64,000 nucleotides of DNA from an uncultured Clostridium sp. (lineage in GTDB: Bacteria; Bacillota; Clostridia; Clostridiales; Clostridiaceae), in the NCBI RefSeq assembly GCF_947072515.1, contig NZ_CAMTIG010000013.1:1-64000 (forward strand). The letters are read 5' to 3'. The translations under genes were made by a program, and so were the position numbers. Below the pieces are notes generated by a model. That model saw nothing but the letters and a program-made list of their open reading frames with translations. It had not been told where the DNA came from and made no database searches. Position 1 is the first letter of the stretch. Each line of letters begins with the position of its first letter. This document shows, piece by piece, positions 45,380 through 55,212 of the stretch.

Positions 45380-45988
45380 ATGGATTTACAAGAAACAATA
45401 AAAACATTTATTATGAATTATGGAATGATTAGTGTATTTGTATTAGTTTTATTAGAATACGCAAGTGTTCCACTTCCAAGTGAAATTGTATTGCCATTTA
45501 TAGGAATTATTGGAGCAATGCATGGAATAAGCTTTTTTGAGATACTATTTGTATCCTTAATTGCAGGATTAGTAGGTTCTATAATTACTTATATTATAGG
45601 ATACATATTTGGAATGAAGGTTTTAAACTGGGTAGGAAATAAAATTCCTAGAACAAGGAAAGCTATAGAAGCAGGATATAAGTGGATAGAAAAATATGAT
45701 AAGGGAGCAACGTTTGTATCAAGACTTGTTCCTGTAGCAAGAACATTTATATCAATAATAGCAGGGGTTGTTAAAATGAAACCAGTACCATTTATTCTTT
45801 TTTCAACAGTAGGAATAGTGTTATGGAATTCACTATTAATAGGTCTTGGATTTATATTAGGAAATAATACTGCATTAATTGATACAATTCTTCATCAATA
45901 TAGTTTAGCAGTTGGCGGAATTGCTATAGTAGTTATTGTATTTATTGTATACAGAAATAGAAAAAAATTAATAGAGTTATTTAGATAA
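45380..45988 (+). CDS. DedA-family membrane protein
   Basis: 202-residue integral membrane protein of the DedA (SNARE-associated/VTT) family. Family features are the early YASVPLPSEIVLPFIG, then the central GATFVSRLVPVARTFISIIAG with its conserved Arg residues. DedA proteins include lipid scramblases such as undecaprenyl-phosphate or phosphatidylethanolamine flippases, so a similar role in envelope lipid recycling is likely. AAGGA precedes the start; a terminator follows. Confidence 0.92.
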   Translation: MDLQETIKTFIMNYGMISVFVLVLLEYASVPLPSEIVLPFIGIIGAMHGISFFEILFVSLIAGLVGSIITYIIGYIFGMKVLNWVGNKIPRTRKAIEAGYKWIEKYDKGATFVSRLVPVARTFISIIAGVVKMKPVPFILFSTVGIVLWNSLLIGLGFILGNNTALIDTILHQYSLAVGGIAIVVIVFIVYRNRKKLIELFR

Positions 45989-45990
45989 TA

Positions 45991-46030
45991 AAAAGCCAGT
46001 AAAATATTTCTAGATTTTACTGGTTTTTAT
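45991..46030 (+). terminator. Terminator after the DedA gene
   Basis: AAAAGCCAGTAAAAT and ATTTTACTGGTTTTT pair (one G-U). Confidence 0.88.
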
Positions 46031-46188
46031 TATTGAAAAAAGAAAAAAATGGAAATAGAGTTGGTAGCATTATTTAAATGAAATATTAAATAAATATTAA
46101 GTTACAATAATGTAATATAAAAGCAAGAATATACTCTTTTATAGGTGGTATATTTTAAATACAAAAAGTAAGACAAGGAGTTATATAG

Positions 46189-46995
46189 ATGGCTAGTATT
46201 AAAAAGAGAAATTTACTAGGTATAGTGGTAGCTGTAGTATTTATATTATTAAGAATGCTTTTATATTATTTAAATAATACAAAAGGATTAGTTTTAATAA
46301 ATCCATATATATATGGATTTGTAGACTTTGGGATAATATTAAGTCCTCTTATATTTATATATGAAGATAAAAAGATAAGAAATATTTCTTATATAGCAAT
46401 TATAATTTTAGTGATATTAAATGGTTTAAGTATAGCTAACTTAGCAAAAAATACAGAAAGAATTTTTATGAATTCTAAAAATATAAAAGATGATGTAATT
46501 ATAGAAATAGTAAATCAAGGAGTAGGATCTGAAATATATGTATATGAGAGAAAGTATTTGATTTTTTCAGAGTTAAAAGAAGTTATGTACAATGAAGGTG
46601 AGGTAGCCTTTAATACTAGAATGAAATTAACATGGGTAAATGATAATTTATTATCTATTACTTACAGAGATGATAATCAAGTGGTAGAAAAAATAATTTA
46701 TTTTGGAGGACCAGAAACTAGATATGAAAATGTATTGGATCATATTGAAGGAACTTGGGTTTGCAGTGAAGGAAATAAATTAATTGTCAGTGGAAATGAT
46801 GTTAAATATGTTTCAGGTGGAAATACGTATACTTATTCTGCAAATTATTGTGATGAACAAAATAATTTATCTACAATACTTTATGGAAATTATTTAAAAC
46901 CTTCAATAGCTATTGTAAGAGAAAATGGAGATGTTGTTTCAGTGAGAAAGGTATCTTTAGATGAAACAGATTGGGTTCAATATAAAGGTGCTTAG
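46189..46995 (+). CDS. Membrane protein of unknown function with C-terminal soluble domain
   Basis: 268 residues. Three N-terminal helices (about residues 8-28, 34-54 and 62-84) are followed by a soluble, strand-rich part of about 180 residues with YENVLDHIEGTWVCSEGNKL, where the second half resembles a small lipocalin-like fold, though this is only a pattern impression. CAAGGAG precedes the start. No family is recognised; monocistronic with its own terminator. Confidence 0.65.
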   Translation: MASIKKRNLLGIVVAVVFILLRMLLYYLNNTKGLVLINPYIYGFVDFGIILSPLIFIYEDKKIRNISYIAIIILVILNGLSIANLAKNTERIFMNSKNIKDDVIIEIVNQGVGSEIYVYERKYLIFSELKEVMYNEGEVAFNTRMKLTWVNDNLLSITYRDDNQVVEKIIYFGGPETRYENVLDHIEGTWVCSEGNKLIVSGNDVKYVSGGNTYTYSANYCDEQNNLSTILYGNYLKPSIAIVRENGDVVSVRKVSLDETDWVQYKGA

Positions 46996-46999
46996 ATGA

Positions 47000-47030
47000 A
47001 AATAGACTGCTTAAAGCAGCCTATTTTTTT
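47000..47030 (+). terminator. Terminator after the 46189 gene
   Basis: AATAG(A)CTGCTT and AAAGCAG(C)CTATT pair and lead into T7. Confidence 0.85.
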
Positions 47031-47176
47031 ATAATTTAATATATTATTTAAGGTAAAGCAACGGTAATGCCAGTAGAATTTAAAAGTAGAGAGTTTAAAA
47101 TAAAGATAAAGATGATATAATTAATAGTAAAATGAATTTAAAAATAGAATTTTAGGAATAAAACACTGGAGGAAGA

Positions 47177-48343
47177 ATGGAAGAGTTAAAAAAAGCTATA
47201 AGTGAAATTTTAAGTGATGATATAGGTAAAATAGTTATTAGTAATAAAATGAAAAAAGATTTTGAATATAATAAAATAAATATTTCTTTAAAAGAGATTA
47301 AGGGAAAAGTATTCTACCAAATTGAAAAGTTTACGGATAAGCAAGTATTTCATGAGAATTTAGATAAAGAGGAATTAGAAGAAAAACTTCTTTTACTTGT
47401 AGAAGGAAATTTTAAAAATTTAAATGCTTGGGCAAAAGAAGTTACATATGAGTTAAAGATATCTAAAAAGGGAAAAGTATTTTTAGGCAAGATAGGTGGA
47501 GATAATAAAAAGATTTTATCTAAAGCATCTAGCCATAACAAAGAAAAAAATTATATTTTAAAAGAGGGGATGATAATTGAACCACTTATAGATCTTGGAG
47601 TATTTACTAAGGATGGAAAAGTAATAAATTCAAAGTATGATAAATACAAGCAGATAAATAGATTTGTTGAAATAGTGGATGATGAAATAAAAAAGAATGA
47701 TTATGAAGAATTAACTATACTAGATTTTGGATGTGGAAAATCATATTTAACATTTGTTTTATATTATTACTTTGTTAAAATAAAAGGAATAAAAGTTAAA
47801 ATGATAGGTCTTGATTTGAAAAAGGATGTTATAGAGAAGTGCAATAAAATTGCTGAAGGATATGGCTATAAGGATTTAAAATTTGAACTTGGAGATATTA
47901 ATGGATATAAATATGAAAATAAAGTGGATATGGTAATTACATTACATGCTTGCGATACAGCAACTGATTATGCTCTTTATAATGCTATAAAATGGAATGC
48001 GAAGATGATATTTTCAGTTCCATGTTGCCAACATGAATTTAATACTCAAATGAATACGGAAGATTTAGCATTAATATCAAAATACGGCATAATAAAAGAA
48101 AGGATGGCAGCTCTTATGACAGATGCAGTAAGAGGAAATCTTTTAGAGGTATGTGGATATAGAACGCAGATATTAGAGTTTATAGATATAGCTCATTCGC
48201 CTAAAAATATATTAATAAGAGCGTCTAAAGGTGGAGTATCTAAAGAAAAGAAAGAAAAGGCTATGGAAGAAGTAAAAAAATTAGTAAAAGAATTTAACTT
48301 TAAACCAACTTTAATGGAACTTTTAAAATTAGAAGATAAATAG
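47177..48343 (+). CDS. SAM-dependent methyltransferase (Methyltransf_32-like)
   Basis: 388-residue class I methyltransferase. Motif I, LDFGCGKSYLTFVLYY, binds S-adenosylmethionine (about residue 184). The downstream motif HACDTATDYALYNA and PCCQHEF are typical of the Methyltransf_32 group, which also contains eukaryotic METTL25/RRNAD1. The first 150 residues form a separate domain with many charged residues. RNA or protein could be the substrate. TGGAGG precedes the ATG. Confidence 0.82.
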   Translation: MEELKKAISEILSDDIGKIVISNKMKKDFEYNKINISLKEIKGKVFYQIEKFTDKQVFHENLDKEELEEKLLLLVEGNFKNLNAWAKEVTYELKISKKGKVFLGKIGGDNKKILSKASSHNKEKNYILKEGMIIEPLIDLGVFTKDGKVINSKYDKYKQINRFVEIVDDEIKKNDYEELTILDFGCGKSYLTFVLYYYFVKIKGIKVKMIGLDLKKDVIEKCNKIAEGYGYKDLKFELGDINGYKYENKVDMVITLHACDTATDYALYNAIKWNAKMIFSVPCCQHEFNTQMNTEDLALISKYGIIKERMAALMTDAVRGNLLEVCGYRTQILEFIDIAHSPKNILIRASKGGVSKEKKEKAMEEVKKLVKEFNFKPTLMELLKLEDK

Positions 48344-48356
48344 ATATAGTTTAATA

Positions 48357-48382
48357 AAAAACTCGCGTTAAGCGAGTTTTTT
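48357..48382. terminator. Bidirectional terminator
   Basis: AAAAAACTCGC and GCGAGTTTTTT pair around GTTAA between convergent genes. Confidence 0.92.
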
Positions 48383-48387
48383 ATTGT

Positions 48388-51048
48388 TTAAGATAATCTA
48401 TTTGATGGAATCCAACCTGTTATACCATCAAAAGCTATTTTAGACCAACCATTTGTAGTAGATAAAACTACTACAGTAGTATTATTATTTAAAGATGTTT
48501 CGATTGTAGAATACCATGTATCTTCACTCATTACATCACTATAACCTAAACTGAAATTAATAGTTTTTATAGTTCCAGTTTGGATTCTATTTGATGGAAT
48601 CCAAGCTGTTGTAGATTGATAATTAATTTCTGTCCAACCATTTTTTTGTCCAACAATTTGTACTTTAGCACCATTATTTAAAGTACCAGCTAAATTACTA
48701 TTCCAAGAGTCCTCGTACATAACATCGGTATATGGATTTTGACTAAAGCTTATAATTCCAGTTTCTGTAGTTTTTTTATTTAAAGAATTTAATAAACTAA
48801 CTCTAGATAAGGGTATCCAAGCAGTTCCATTATTATAAGATATTTGACACCAACCATCTTTTATAGAAATAATATTTACATAAGTATTCGAAGGTAATGT
48901 TGAAGTAACATTAGAATACCAAGTTCCGCTACTCATTATATCTGAATACATCGAAGTTAATCCTGTGCCTATATAAGCTTTATTTAAAGAGGTTACAACT
49001 CTATTCATAGGTAACCATCCAAGAAGAGGAAGAGAACCATCATAACCAAAAGTCTCTATTTGATACCATCCATCTTTTTGAGCAAGAATTTTGAAATAAC
49101 TTCCATCTTGTAGTGTTCCAGATAAGCTAGTATCCCATGTAGGAGTAGACATTACATCAGTATATCCAACACTAGGGAATTCAGAAATACCGTAGCCAAT
49201 AGGTGTATTTAAACCATTAGATTGAATTCTATTATTTGGAACCCATAGTATTTGATTATCTACGGAAATTTTATCCCATCCATTATAAGAACCTATAATG
49301 TTTACGTGAGTTCCATTAAATAGTTTTTCTGTAATATACCCATTCCAAGATGGAATATCTTTAGCATAAGTAAATGCGCCTCCAGGCATTTCTATAATAC
49401 CCTGTTTGTTAATAGGTGTCACTTTATATGCAGCAGAATTATCAACTCTGTTCATTGGAATCCACCCAGACATATTTAAATAATCAATTCTATACCAGCC
49501 ATTAGATTCACCTGTTATATTAACTTGAGTGCCACTAGAGATAAATGTTAGAAATCTAGAATTCCAATTATTTTCAGTTAGAACATTAGAACCATCATTA
49601 AAATTGACTACACCAGTACCTATAGATGAATATTCGGTTTGTCCTTTTGATATAACTCTTGAAGCTGGAATCCATACAGTTTGATTATTATAAGTTGCTC
49701 TAACCCAACCGTTCCAATTGGTTGTTGTATAACCGGTAAGGGTTATATTTTGTCCAAATGGAATTGTAGTTATAACAGAGCTATTCCATGTTGGTTCACT
49801 CATAGCATCAGTATATTGAACTATATTACCAAGGGTAGGTGAAGTGGAGATTATTGAATCTGAAGTAGTCGATTTACTTGCAGGTGAAATAGTAGGTGTT
49901 GTTTTTGGAGTAATCGACTTACTTGCAGGTGAAACAGCAGGTGTTGTTTTTGAAGTAGTCGACTTACTTACAGGTGAAACAGCAGGTGTCTCTTTTGAAG
50001 TAGTCGATTTACTTGCAGGTGAAACAGTAGGTGTCTCTTTTGAAGTAGTTGATTTACTTATAGGTGAAACAACGGGTGTTGTTTTTGAGGTAGTTGATTT
50101 ATTTGTTGATGAAGAATTAGGTGTTGTAGTTGAAGTTTCAAATTTTGGAATATTAAAATCAAATAAATCGTTAGATGCATATAAATCTTTATTATCATTT
50201 ATAATACTACCTATTTTAGAAGCATATTCTATATCAGTTGAATATTGATGCCATATATCTTGGCTAGGAGCATCTATAAATCTAAGTTCATAAGGTGTAT
50301 TTTGGGCAATATCCGTGTTATGAACATAATTTTCTGATAAGAATTGAGCAGCTCCGTAAATAGCTTTTGATACACTTGTCCATCCATGATTATAGGCATA
50401 TGTTGTAGCCATTAAAGTTGGATTACCATTATCAGCACCTATTCCAAAAAGATTATAAACAGTAGTTGGTTTGTTTAATTTTTTTGTTGTATATGTTGTT
50501 TTTCCATCTTTAGTAACAGGAACTGCAATTTGATCTATAGTAATTCCTTTAGCAAAGTTACTGCTTCCCCATCCTGTTTCTAATCCGGATTGTGATATAA
50601 AATAAACAGGATCTAAATTATATTCTTTAGCTGCGTTTATAAAGGTATCAGCTTGACCGCTAAAAACACCTTTTCCATTTAAAAAGTTAGTTACTTTATT
50701 AGTATTTACATTTCTAAAAGTATCTACTCTTAGAAATTCAAATACTGAACTTGCATATTGAGGATTTATTGCTTGTAGCATAGAATCTAAAGTAGCTTTT
50801 GTTTGAGAACCTCCATTAAGACCATATGATTTCATTTCTGCAGCAGCATATTTAGCCATTGTATAATCATATTTAACATTTGAATAAGTTGAATTAACTG
50901 TTGTTTTAGCAAACATTTCAATTGGAGCAGTTTGCTTAGATTGATGATTTAATGTGTCTGCAAATGCAGTTATACCTGGTGTAAATGATACTGCAAAAGA
51001 TGCAATAGCAGCACTTACTACTAAAAGGGAAATTTTTTTACTTTTCAT
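48388..51048 (-). CDS. Secreted N-acetylglucosaminidase (GH73-like) with seven SH3-like repeats
   Basis: 886-residue cell-wall hydrolase. A signal peptide (cleavage likely after AFA, residue 30) is followed by a glucosaminidase domain (about residues 90-290) with the catalytic-region Glu157 in SGLETGWGSS. Residues 317-391 are five near-identical 15-residue repeats (KSTTSKTTPVVSPIS type), a Ser/Thr/Pro linker. The rest (about 405-886) holds seven SH3-like units of about 65 residues, each with a DVM-W start and a GW.....WIP.NR end, which bind the cell wall. It cleaves peptidoglycan glycan strands during growth or separation. AAGGAG gives the start. Single gene with a bidirectional terminator. 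Confidence 0.9.
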   Translation of the reverse strand: MKSKKISLLVVSAAIASFAVSFTPGITAFADTLNHQSKQTAPIEMFAKTTVNSTYSNVKYDYTMAKYAAAEMKSYGLNGGSQTKATLDSMLQAINPQYASSVFEFLRVDTFRNVNTNKVTNFLNGKGVFSGQADTFINAAKEYNLDPVYFISQSGLETGWGSSNFAKGITIDQIAVPVTKDGKTTYTTKKLNKPTTVYNLFGIGADNGNPTLMATTYAYNHGWTSVSKAIYGAAQFLSENYVHNTDIAQNTPYELRFIDAPSQDIWHQYSTDIEYASKIGSIINDNKDLYASNDLFDFNIPKFETSTTTPNSSSTNKSTTSKTTPVVSPISKSTTSKETPTVSPASKSTTSKETPAVSPVSKSTTSKTTPAVSPASKSITPKTTPTISPASKSTTSDSIISTSPTLGNIVQYTDAMSEPTWNSSVITTIPFGQNITLTGYTTTNWNGWVRATYNNQTVWIPASRVISKGQTEYSSIGTGVVNFNDGSNVLTENNWNSRFLTFISSGTQVNITGESNGWYRIDYLNMSGWIPMNRVDNSAAYKVTPINKQGIIEMPGGAFTYAKDIPSWNGYITEKLFNGTHVNIIGSYNGWDKISVDNQILWVPNNRIQSNGLNTPIGYGISEFPSVGYTDVMSTPTWDTSLSGTLQDGSYFKILAQKDGWYQIETFGYDGSLPLLGWLPMNRVVTSLNKAYIGTGLTSMYSDIMSSGTWYSNVTSTLPSNTYVNIISIKDGWCQISYNNGTAWIPLSRVSLLNSLNKKTTETGIISFSQNPYTDVMYEDSWNSNLAGTLNNGAKVQIVGQKNGWTEINYQSTTAWIPSNRIQTGTIKTINFSLGYSDVMSEDTWYSTIETSLNNNTTVVVLSTTNGWSKIAFDGITGWIPSNRLS
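49876..50100 (-). repeat. Five 45-bp tandem repeats in the glucosaminidase linker
   Basis: Five in-frame copies of a 15-codon unit encoding the Ser/Thr/Pro linker. Copies differ by a few bases. Such tracts change length by slippage between strains. They are coding, not CRISPR. Confidence 0.85.
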
Positions 51049-51880
51049 TTGTATAAACTCCTTTAAAATAAATTTTTATTTCTTTATATAGGGTAAAATA
51101 TAAATAATATAAATTAATGATAATACTTGTAAAAATGAAAAGGTTACGAAAAAATGAAGCAAAATTATTTAAAACAAAGAATGAACAGGTAAAATACATT
51201 AAATACAGTATTAAAGGGTAAATAGTCTAAAAATATAGACAAAATGGAAAATTTTTAGAGATAATTAGTTTTAGAAAATTATGATTAATAGATATAATAA
51301 AATTGTATGTATAGCAATAATTTAAACTATATTTGGAGAGAAAAATCATTTATTTTTTTATAATAAGATTTTAATTGATTTAAAGCTGGAAGAATATATT
51401 GTAAAAAAATGGCTTAATAGTGTATAAATATGTAAAAAAAGACAAAGAATTTTAAAAAAATATTTAAGTTAAATTCTAAATTAGCCTAAGCATTTTTTTA
51501 TATAAATCCAAATTATTCAATGAAAAAATATGCAAATGTAAACGATATTTAATAAATAAAAATTAAATTTATAATAGTTTAATTATCTCTATAATACCCA
51601 ATAGGCGTAATTTATTACAAAAAAAATATTAATTAACAAAGTATATTTAATAAAATATTAATTAAAAATATATTAAATATATTTATTATTTTTTCTAAGT
51701 TTAAAAAGAAAGATAAAATAAAAACTTTTGCATCAAAAAGTTAATAATATGTAACATATAGACGCAAACTATATGAATAAAGAAAAAGAAGTGATAAAAT
51801 TCAGTTATGCAAGTTTTATTTAATTTATAAATTTAATTTAATTAAAGAAAAATTTGAATTATAAAATAGGAGGAAGAGAT
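51049..51880. other. Long A+T-rich gap between the autolysin and mannose-PTS operons
   Basis: About 830 bases with the divergent promoters of two units and no credible gene. I looked for a sigma-54 -24/-12 promoter (GG-N10-GC) close to the PTS genes and found none. A weak cre-like TGTAAACGATATTT lies at 51537-51550. Confidence 0.45.
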
Positions 51881-52852
51881 ATGGTAGGAATTATTCTTGC
51901 TAGTCACGGGGATTTTGCTAATGGTATTTTGCAATCGTCTTCAATGATTTTTGGTGAACAAGAAAACGTTAAAGCCGTTACATTAATGCCAAGTGAAGGA
52001 CCAGATGACATTAGAAGAAAACTAGAAGAAGCAGTTGCATCATTAGAAGATGCAGAACAAGTTTTATTTTTAGTGGATCTTTGGGGAGGAACTCCATTTA
52101 ATCAAACAAACACATTGTTTGAAGACCACAAAGATACATGGGCTATTGTAACAGGTATGAATTTACCGATGGTTATAGAAGCATATGGATCACGTTTTTC
52201 AATGGAATCTGCTCATGAGATTGCAAAAAGTATTTTAAGTGCTTCAAGAGAAGGAATTAAAGCAAAACCAGAAGAATTAGAAGTTGTAGAAGAAAAGAAG
52301 GTAAGTAGCAATATAAATGGTAATGCAGGTTCTCCAGGGTCTTTTGAATACGTTTTAGCACGTATCGATTCACGTTTACTTCATGGGCAAGTGGCAACAG
52401 CTTGGACAAAAGCTGTAAAACCAACAAGAATTATCATTGTTTCAGATGAAGTTACAAAAGATGAGTTACGTAGAAACCTTATCAAAGAAGCAGCACCTCC
52501 AGGAGTTAGAGTGCATGTTATTCCATTAGAGCAAATGATTAAAATTGCAAAAGATGATCAACATTTTGGAGGAGAAAGAGCAATGCTTCTTTTTGAAAAT
52601 CCACAATATGTACTTAAAGCAGTTGAAGCTGGAATTCCACTAAAAACTGTTAATGTTGGATCAATGGCACATTCAGTAGGAAAGGTTCAACCAAGTAAAG
52701 TTCTTGCCTTTAATCAAGATGATATTGATACATTTAAAAAGCTTGAAAGCTTAGGAATAAGCTTTGATGTTCGTAAAGTTCCAAATGACGGAAAAGCAAA
52801 TTTAAATGAAGTTATGAGAAAAGCACAAGAAGAATTAAATAAGATGAAGTAA
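51881..52852 (+). CDS. manX: Mannose-family PTS IIAB component
   Basis: 323-residue cytoplasmic phosphotransferase with two domains. IIA (about residues 1-130) takes phosphate from HPr on His9 in LASHGDFANG and has VLFLVDLWGGTPFN. IIB (about 160-320) carries the second phosphohistidine in RIDSRLLHGQVATAW and passes phosphate to the incoming sugar. The start is ATG 51881 behind AGGAGGAAGAG; the frame reaching 51854 lacks such a site. It is the first gene of IIAB-IIC-IID-DUF956. The substrate is likely mannose, glucose or a related sugar. Confidence 0.95.
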   Translation: MVGIILASHGDFANGILQSSSMIFGEQENVKAVTLMPSEGPDDIRRKLEEAVASLEDAEQVLFLVDLWGGTPFNQTNTLFEDHKDTWAIVTGMNLPMVIEAYGSRFSMESAHEIAKSILSASREGIKAKPEELEVVEEKKVSSNINGNAGSPGSFEYVLARIDSRLLHGQVATAWTKAVKPTRIIIVSDEVTKDELRRNLIKEAAPPGVRVHVIPLEQMIKIAKDDQHFGGERAMLLFENPQYVLKAVEAGIPLKTVNVGSMAHSVGKVQPSKVLAFNQDDIDTFKKLESLGISFDVRKVPNDGKANLNEVMRKAQEELNKMK

Positions 52853-52888
52853 GATTTTTAAGATTTATACTAAGGAGGAACAGGAATT

Positions 52889-53695
52889 ATGGATTTAAAT
52901 ATTATTCAAGTAATACTAGTTCTTATCATTGCATTTATTGCAGGTGTAGATGGAATTCTAGATAGATTTGAAGTTTATCAACCAGTAGTAGCATGTACAT
53001 TAATTGGACTAGTAACAGGACAATTAGTACCTTGTTTAATATTAGGAGGTACATTACAAATGATTGCCTTAGGATGGGCAAACATTGGAGCAGCAACAGC
53101 TCCAGATGCAGCACTTGCATCTATAGCATCAGCAATTATTTTAGTTTTAAGTGGTCAAGGAAGAGCAGGGGTTTCTTCAGCTATAGCAATAGCAGTTCCT
53201 CTAGCTGTTGCAGGACTTTTATTAACAATTATTATTCGTACAGTTGCTACTGGACTTATACATTTAATGGATTCAGCAGCAAGTAAAGGCAGTATAAGAG
53301 GAGTAGAATTTTGGCACATTGTAGCTATAGTACTACAAGGACTTCGTATTTTAATTCCAGCAGGATTAATTTTAATAATTGGAGCTGGACCAATTAAAGA
53401 TCTACTTAGTGCTATGCCAGCATGGTTAACTGATGGGTTAGCAATAAGTGGAGGAATGGTTGTAGCAGTAGGTTATGCAATGGTAATAAATATGATGGCA
53501 ACAAAAGAAGTATGGCCATTCTTTGCAATTGGATTTGTAGTTGCAACTATTTCACAACTTACACTTATGGGTCTTGGAGCAATTGGTGTTTCTTTAGCTC
53601 TTATTTACCTAGCACTTACTAAAGTAGGTGGTGGACCAGGTAATGGAGGTTCAAATACTGGAGATCCAGTAGGCGATATTATCGATAATTATTAG
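52889..53695 (+). CDS. manY: Mannose-family PTS IIC component
   Basis: 268-residue membrane permease subunit. Family motifs are present: DGILDRFEVYQPVVACTLIG near the start, LGGTLQMIALGWANIGAA, PDAALASIASAIIL. It forms the sugar channel with IID. AAGGAGG precedes the ATG, and the stop is 18 bases from the IID start. The C-terminal tail is Gly-rich (GGGPGNGGSNTGDPVGD). Confidence 0.95.
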   Translation: MDLNIIQVILVLIIAFIAGVDGILDRFEVYQPVVACTLIGLVTGQLVPCLILGGTLQMIALGWANIGAATAPDAALASIASAIILVLSGQGRAGVSSAIAIAVPLAVAGLLLTIIIRTVATGLIHLMDSAASKGSIRGVEFWHIVAIVLQGLRILIPAGLILIIGAGPIKDLLSAMPAWLTDGLAISGGMVVAVGYAMVINMMATKEVWPFFAIGFVVATISQLTLMGLGAIGVSLALIYLALTKVGGGPGNGGSNTGDPVGDIIDNY

Positions 53696-53713
53696 GAGAG
53701 GAGATAAAGAGAT

Positions 53714-54643
53714 ATGGAAAACGCAAAAAAAGATGATTCAAGAATTAAACTATCAAAAAAAGATCGTATCATGGTTTGGCTTCGTTCATGGCTTTTACAA
53801 GGTTCTTGGAACTATGAAAGAATGCAAAATGGTGGTTGGGCATATTCATTAGTACCAGCAATTAAAAAATTATATAAGACAAAAGAGGATAGAGCAGCAG
53901 CTCTTAAACGTCACTTAGAATTTTATAACACAAATCCATTCGTTTCACCTCCTATAGTTGGGGTTGTATTAGCACTTGAAGAAGATCGTGCAAATGGAGC
54001 ACAAGTTGATGATGGAACAATTCAAGGTGTTAAGATTGGTATGATGGGACCTTTAGCAGGGGTTGGAGATCCAGTATTTTGGTTTACTATTAGACCAATA
54101 CTTGCAGCCTTAGGTGCTTCTCTTGCAATGGCAGGGAATGTTTTAGGACCAATAATATTCTTCTTCGGTTGGAATATTATCATCGCAGTTGTTACTTGGT
54201 ATTTACAAGAATTTGCTTATAAAGCAGGTAGTAAGATTACTGAAGATGTGTCCGGTGGTTTATTGAAAGATATTAATAAGGGTGCAGCTATTTTAGGTAT
54301 GTTTATCCTAGGAGCACTTGTTAATAGATGGGTAGCAATTAAGTTTACACCAATAATTTCAAAAGTACCTTTATCTAAGGGAGCATTTATTGATTGGAGC
54401 ACACTTCCAAGTGGAGCACATGGAATACAACAAGCTTTAATTCAACAATCTCAAGGGTTATCATTAACTCCAGATAAAGTTATAACTTTACAAGGAAATT
54501 TAGATTCATTAATCCCTGGTCTTGCAGGATTATTATTAACACTTTTCTGTATGTGGTTACTTAAAAAAGGAGTTTCTCCTATTATTCTTATACTAGCATT
54601 ATTTGCAGCAGGTGTTATTTTCCATGTACTTGGATTAATGTAA
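53714..54643 (+). CDS. manZ: Mannose-family PTS IID component
   Basis: 309-residue membrane subunit specific to the mannose PTS class. It has SWNYERMQNGGWAYSLVPAI near residues 33-52, NTNPFVSPPIVGVVLALEE, GMMGPLAGVGDPVFW and a C-terminal hydrophobic region. It associates with IIC. The start follows GAGGAGATAAAG. A hairpin follows the gene, and the DUF956 gene comes next. Confidence 0.95.
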   Translation: MENAKKDDSRIKLSKKDRIMVWLRSWLLQGSWNYERMQNGGWAYSLVPAIKKLYKTKEDRAAALKRHLEFYNTNPFVSPPIVGVVLALEEDRANGAQVDDGTIQGVKIGMMGPLAGVGDPVFWFTIRPILAALGASLAMAGNVLGPIIFFFGWNIIIAVVTWYLQEFAYKAGSKITEDVSGGLLKDINKGAAILGMFILGALVNRWVAIKFTPIISKVPLSKGAFIDWSTLPSGAHGIQQALIQQSQGLSLTPDKVITLQGNLDSLIPGLAGLLLTLFCMWLLKKGVSPIILILALFAAGVIFHVLGLM

Positions 54644-54647
54644 TATT

Positions 54648-54687
54648 TAAAAACCTAGGTTAAACATAATTTTAATCTAGGTTTTTA
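54648..54687 (+). terminator. Hairpin between the IID and DUF956 genes
   Basis: AAAACCTAG(G)TTAAA and TTTAATCTAGGTTTT form a stem followed by TTTATTTGATATAAT, which may act as a new promoter for the downstream gene. Confidence 0.75.
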
Positions 54688-54734
54688 TTTGATATAATAG
54701 GAATATAGAATAGCGAGAAAAGAGGTAAGAAAAA

Positions 54735-55112
54735 TTGATACAGTCACTTAATACAAAAGCAGATCTAGTTATAGATGGAACATCTTGTAATGGAGTATCT
54801 AGTTATGGACAAATAATGATTGGGGATAAAGGTTTTGAATTTTATAGCAAAAAAAATAAAAAGAATTTTATTCAAATTCCTTGGGATGAAGTAGATTGCG
54901 TGATTGCATCAATAATGTTTGGTGGAAAATGGATACCAAGATATGCAATTAAAACAAAAAAGAATGGAACATTTTCATTTACATCAAAAGATCCTAAAAA
55001 AGTACTTCGTACAATAAGACAATATGTAGGAGCAGATAAGATAGTTAAATCACTAACCTTTTTCCAAGTGTTAACAAGAAATATTAAAAATATATTTAAA
55101 AAATCAAAATAA
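54735..55112 (+). CDS. manO: DUF956 (ManO-like) protein
   Basis: 125-residue protein that accompanies mannose PTS operons in many Firmicutes. The pattern GEKGFEFYSKKN-like (GDKGFEFYSKKNKKN), IPWDEVDCVIASIMFGGKWI and FSFTSKDPKKVLRTIRQ is typical of the family; a role as an accessory or activator of the PTS is suspected. TTG 54735 follows AGAGGTAAG. It is separated from IID by a hairpin and possible promoter, so it may be partly independent. Confidence 0.88.
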   Translation: MIQSLNTKADLVIDGTSCNGVSSYGQIMIGDKGFEFYSKKNKKNFIQIPWDEVDCVIASIMFGGKWIPRYAIKTKKNGTFSFTSKDPKKVLRTIRQYVGADKIVKSLTFFQVLTRNIKNIFKKSK

Positions 55113-55117
55113 ATTCA

Positions 55118-55148
55118 GACATCATTATTTTAGATAATGATGTTTTTT
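55118..55148 (+). terminator. Terminator after the DUF956 gene
   Basis: CATCATTAT and ATAATGATG pair and lead into T7. Confidence 0.88.
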
Positions 55149-55212
55149 TGTAAAAATAAATAGAAGGAAGATATGGTAAGATATAGATATATTAAAGCAG
55201 AGGTAGTGAAAA

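Noticed and set aside
49876-50100. Regular repeats that might suggest a CRISPR array
   Set aside because: The units are contiguous without spacers, are in frame and encode a Ser/Thr/Pro linker; no cas genes are present.
49844-50248. Plus-strand frame across the autolysin linker repeats
   Set aside because: It is a shadow of the 45-bp coding repeats of the glucosaminidase; the repeated Val/Glu/Leu pattern is the reverse reading of the linker.
51537-51550. cre-like site TGTAAACGATATTT upstream of the mannose PTS
   Set aside because: The right half departs from the consensus and it lies more than 300 bases from the gene; noted only as weak. The same holds for 849-862, 9230-9243 and 42869-42882.
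52993-53286. Plus-strand alternative frame in the mannose PTS IIC gene
   Set aside because: Asn/Ser/Tyr/Cys-rich translation expected from a shifted frame of a membrane-protein gene; no start signal.
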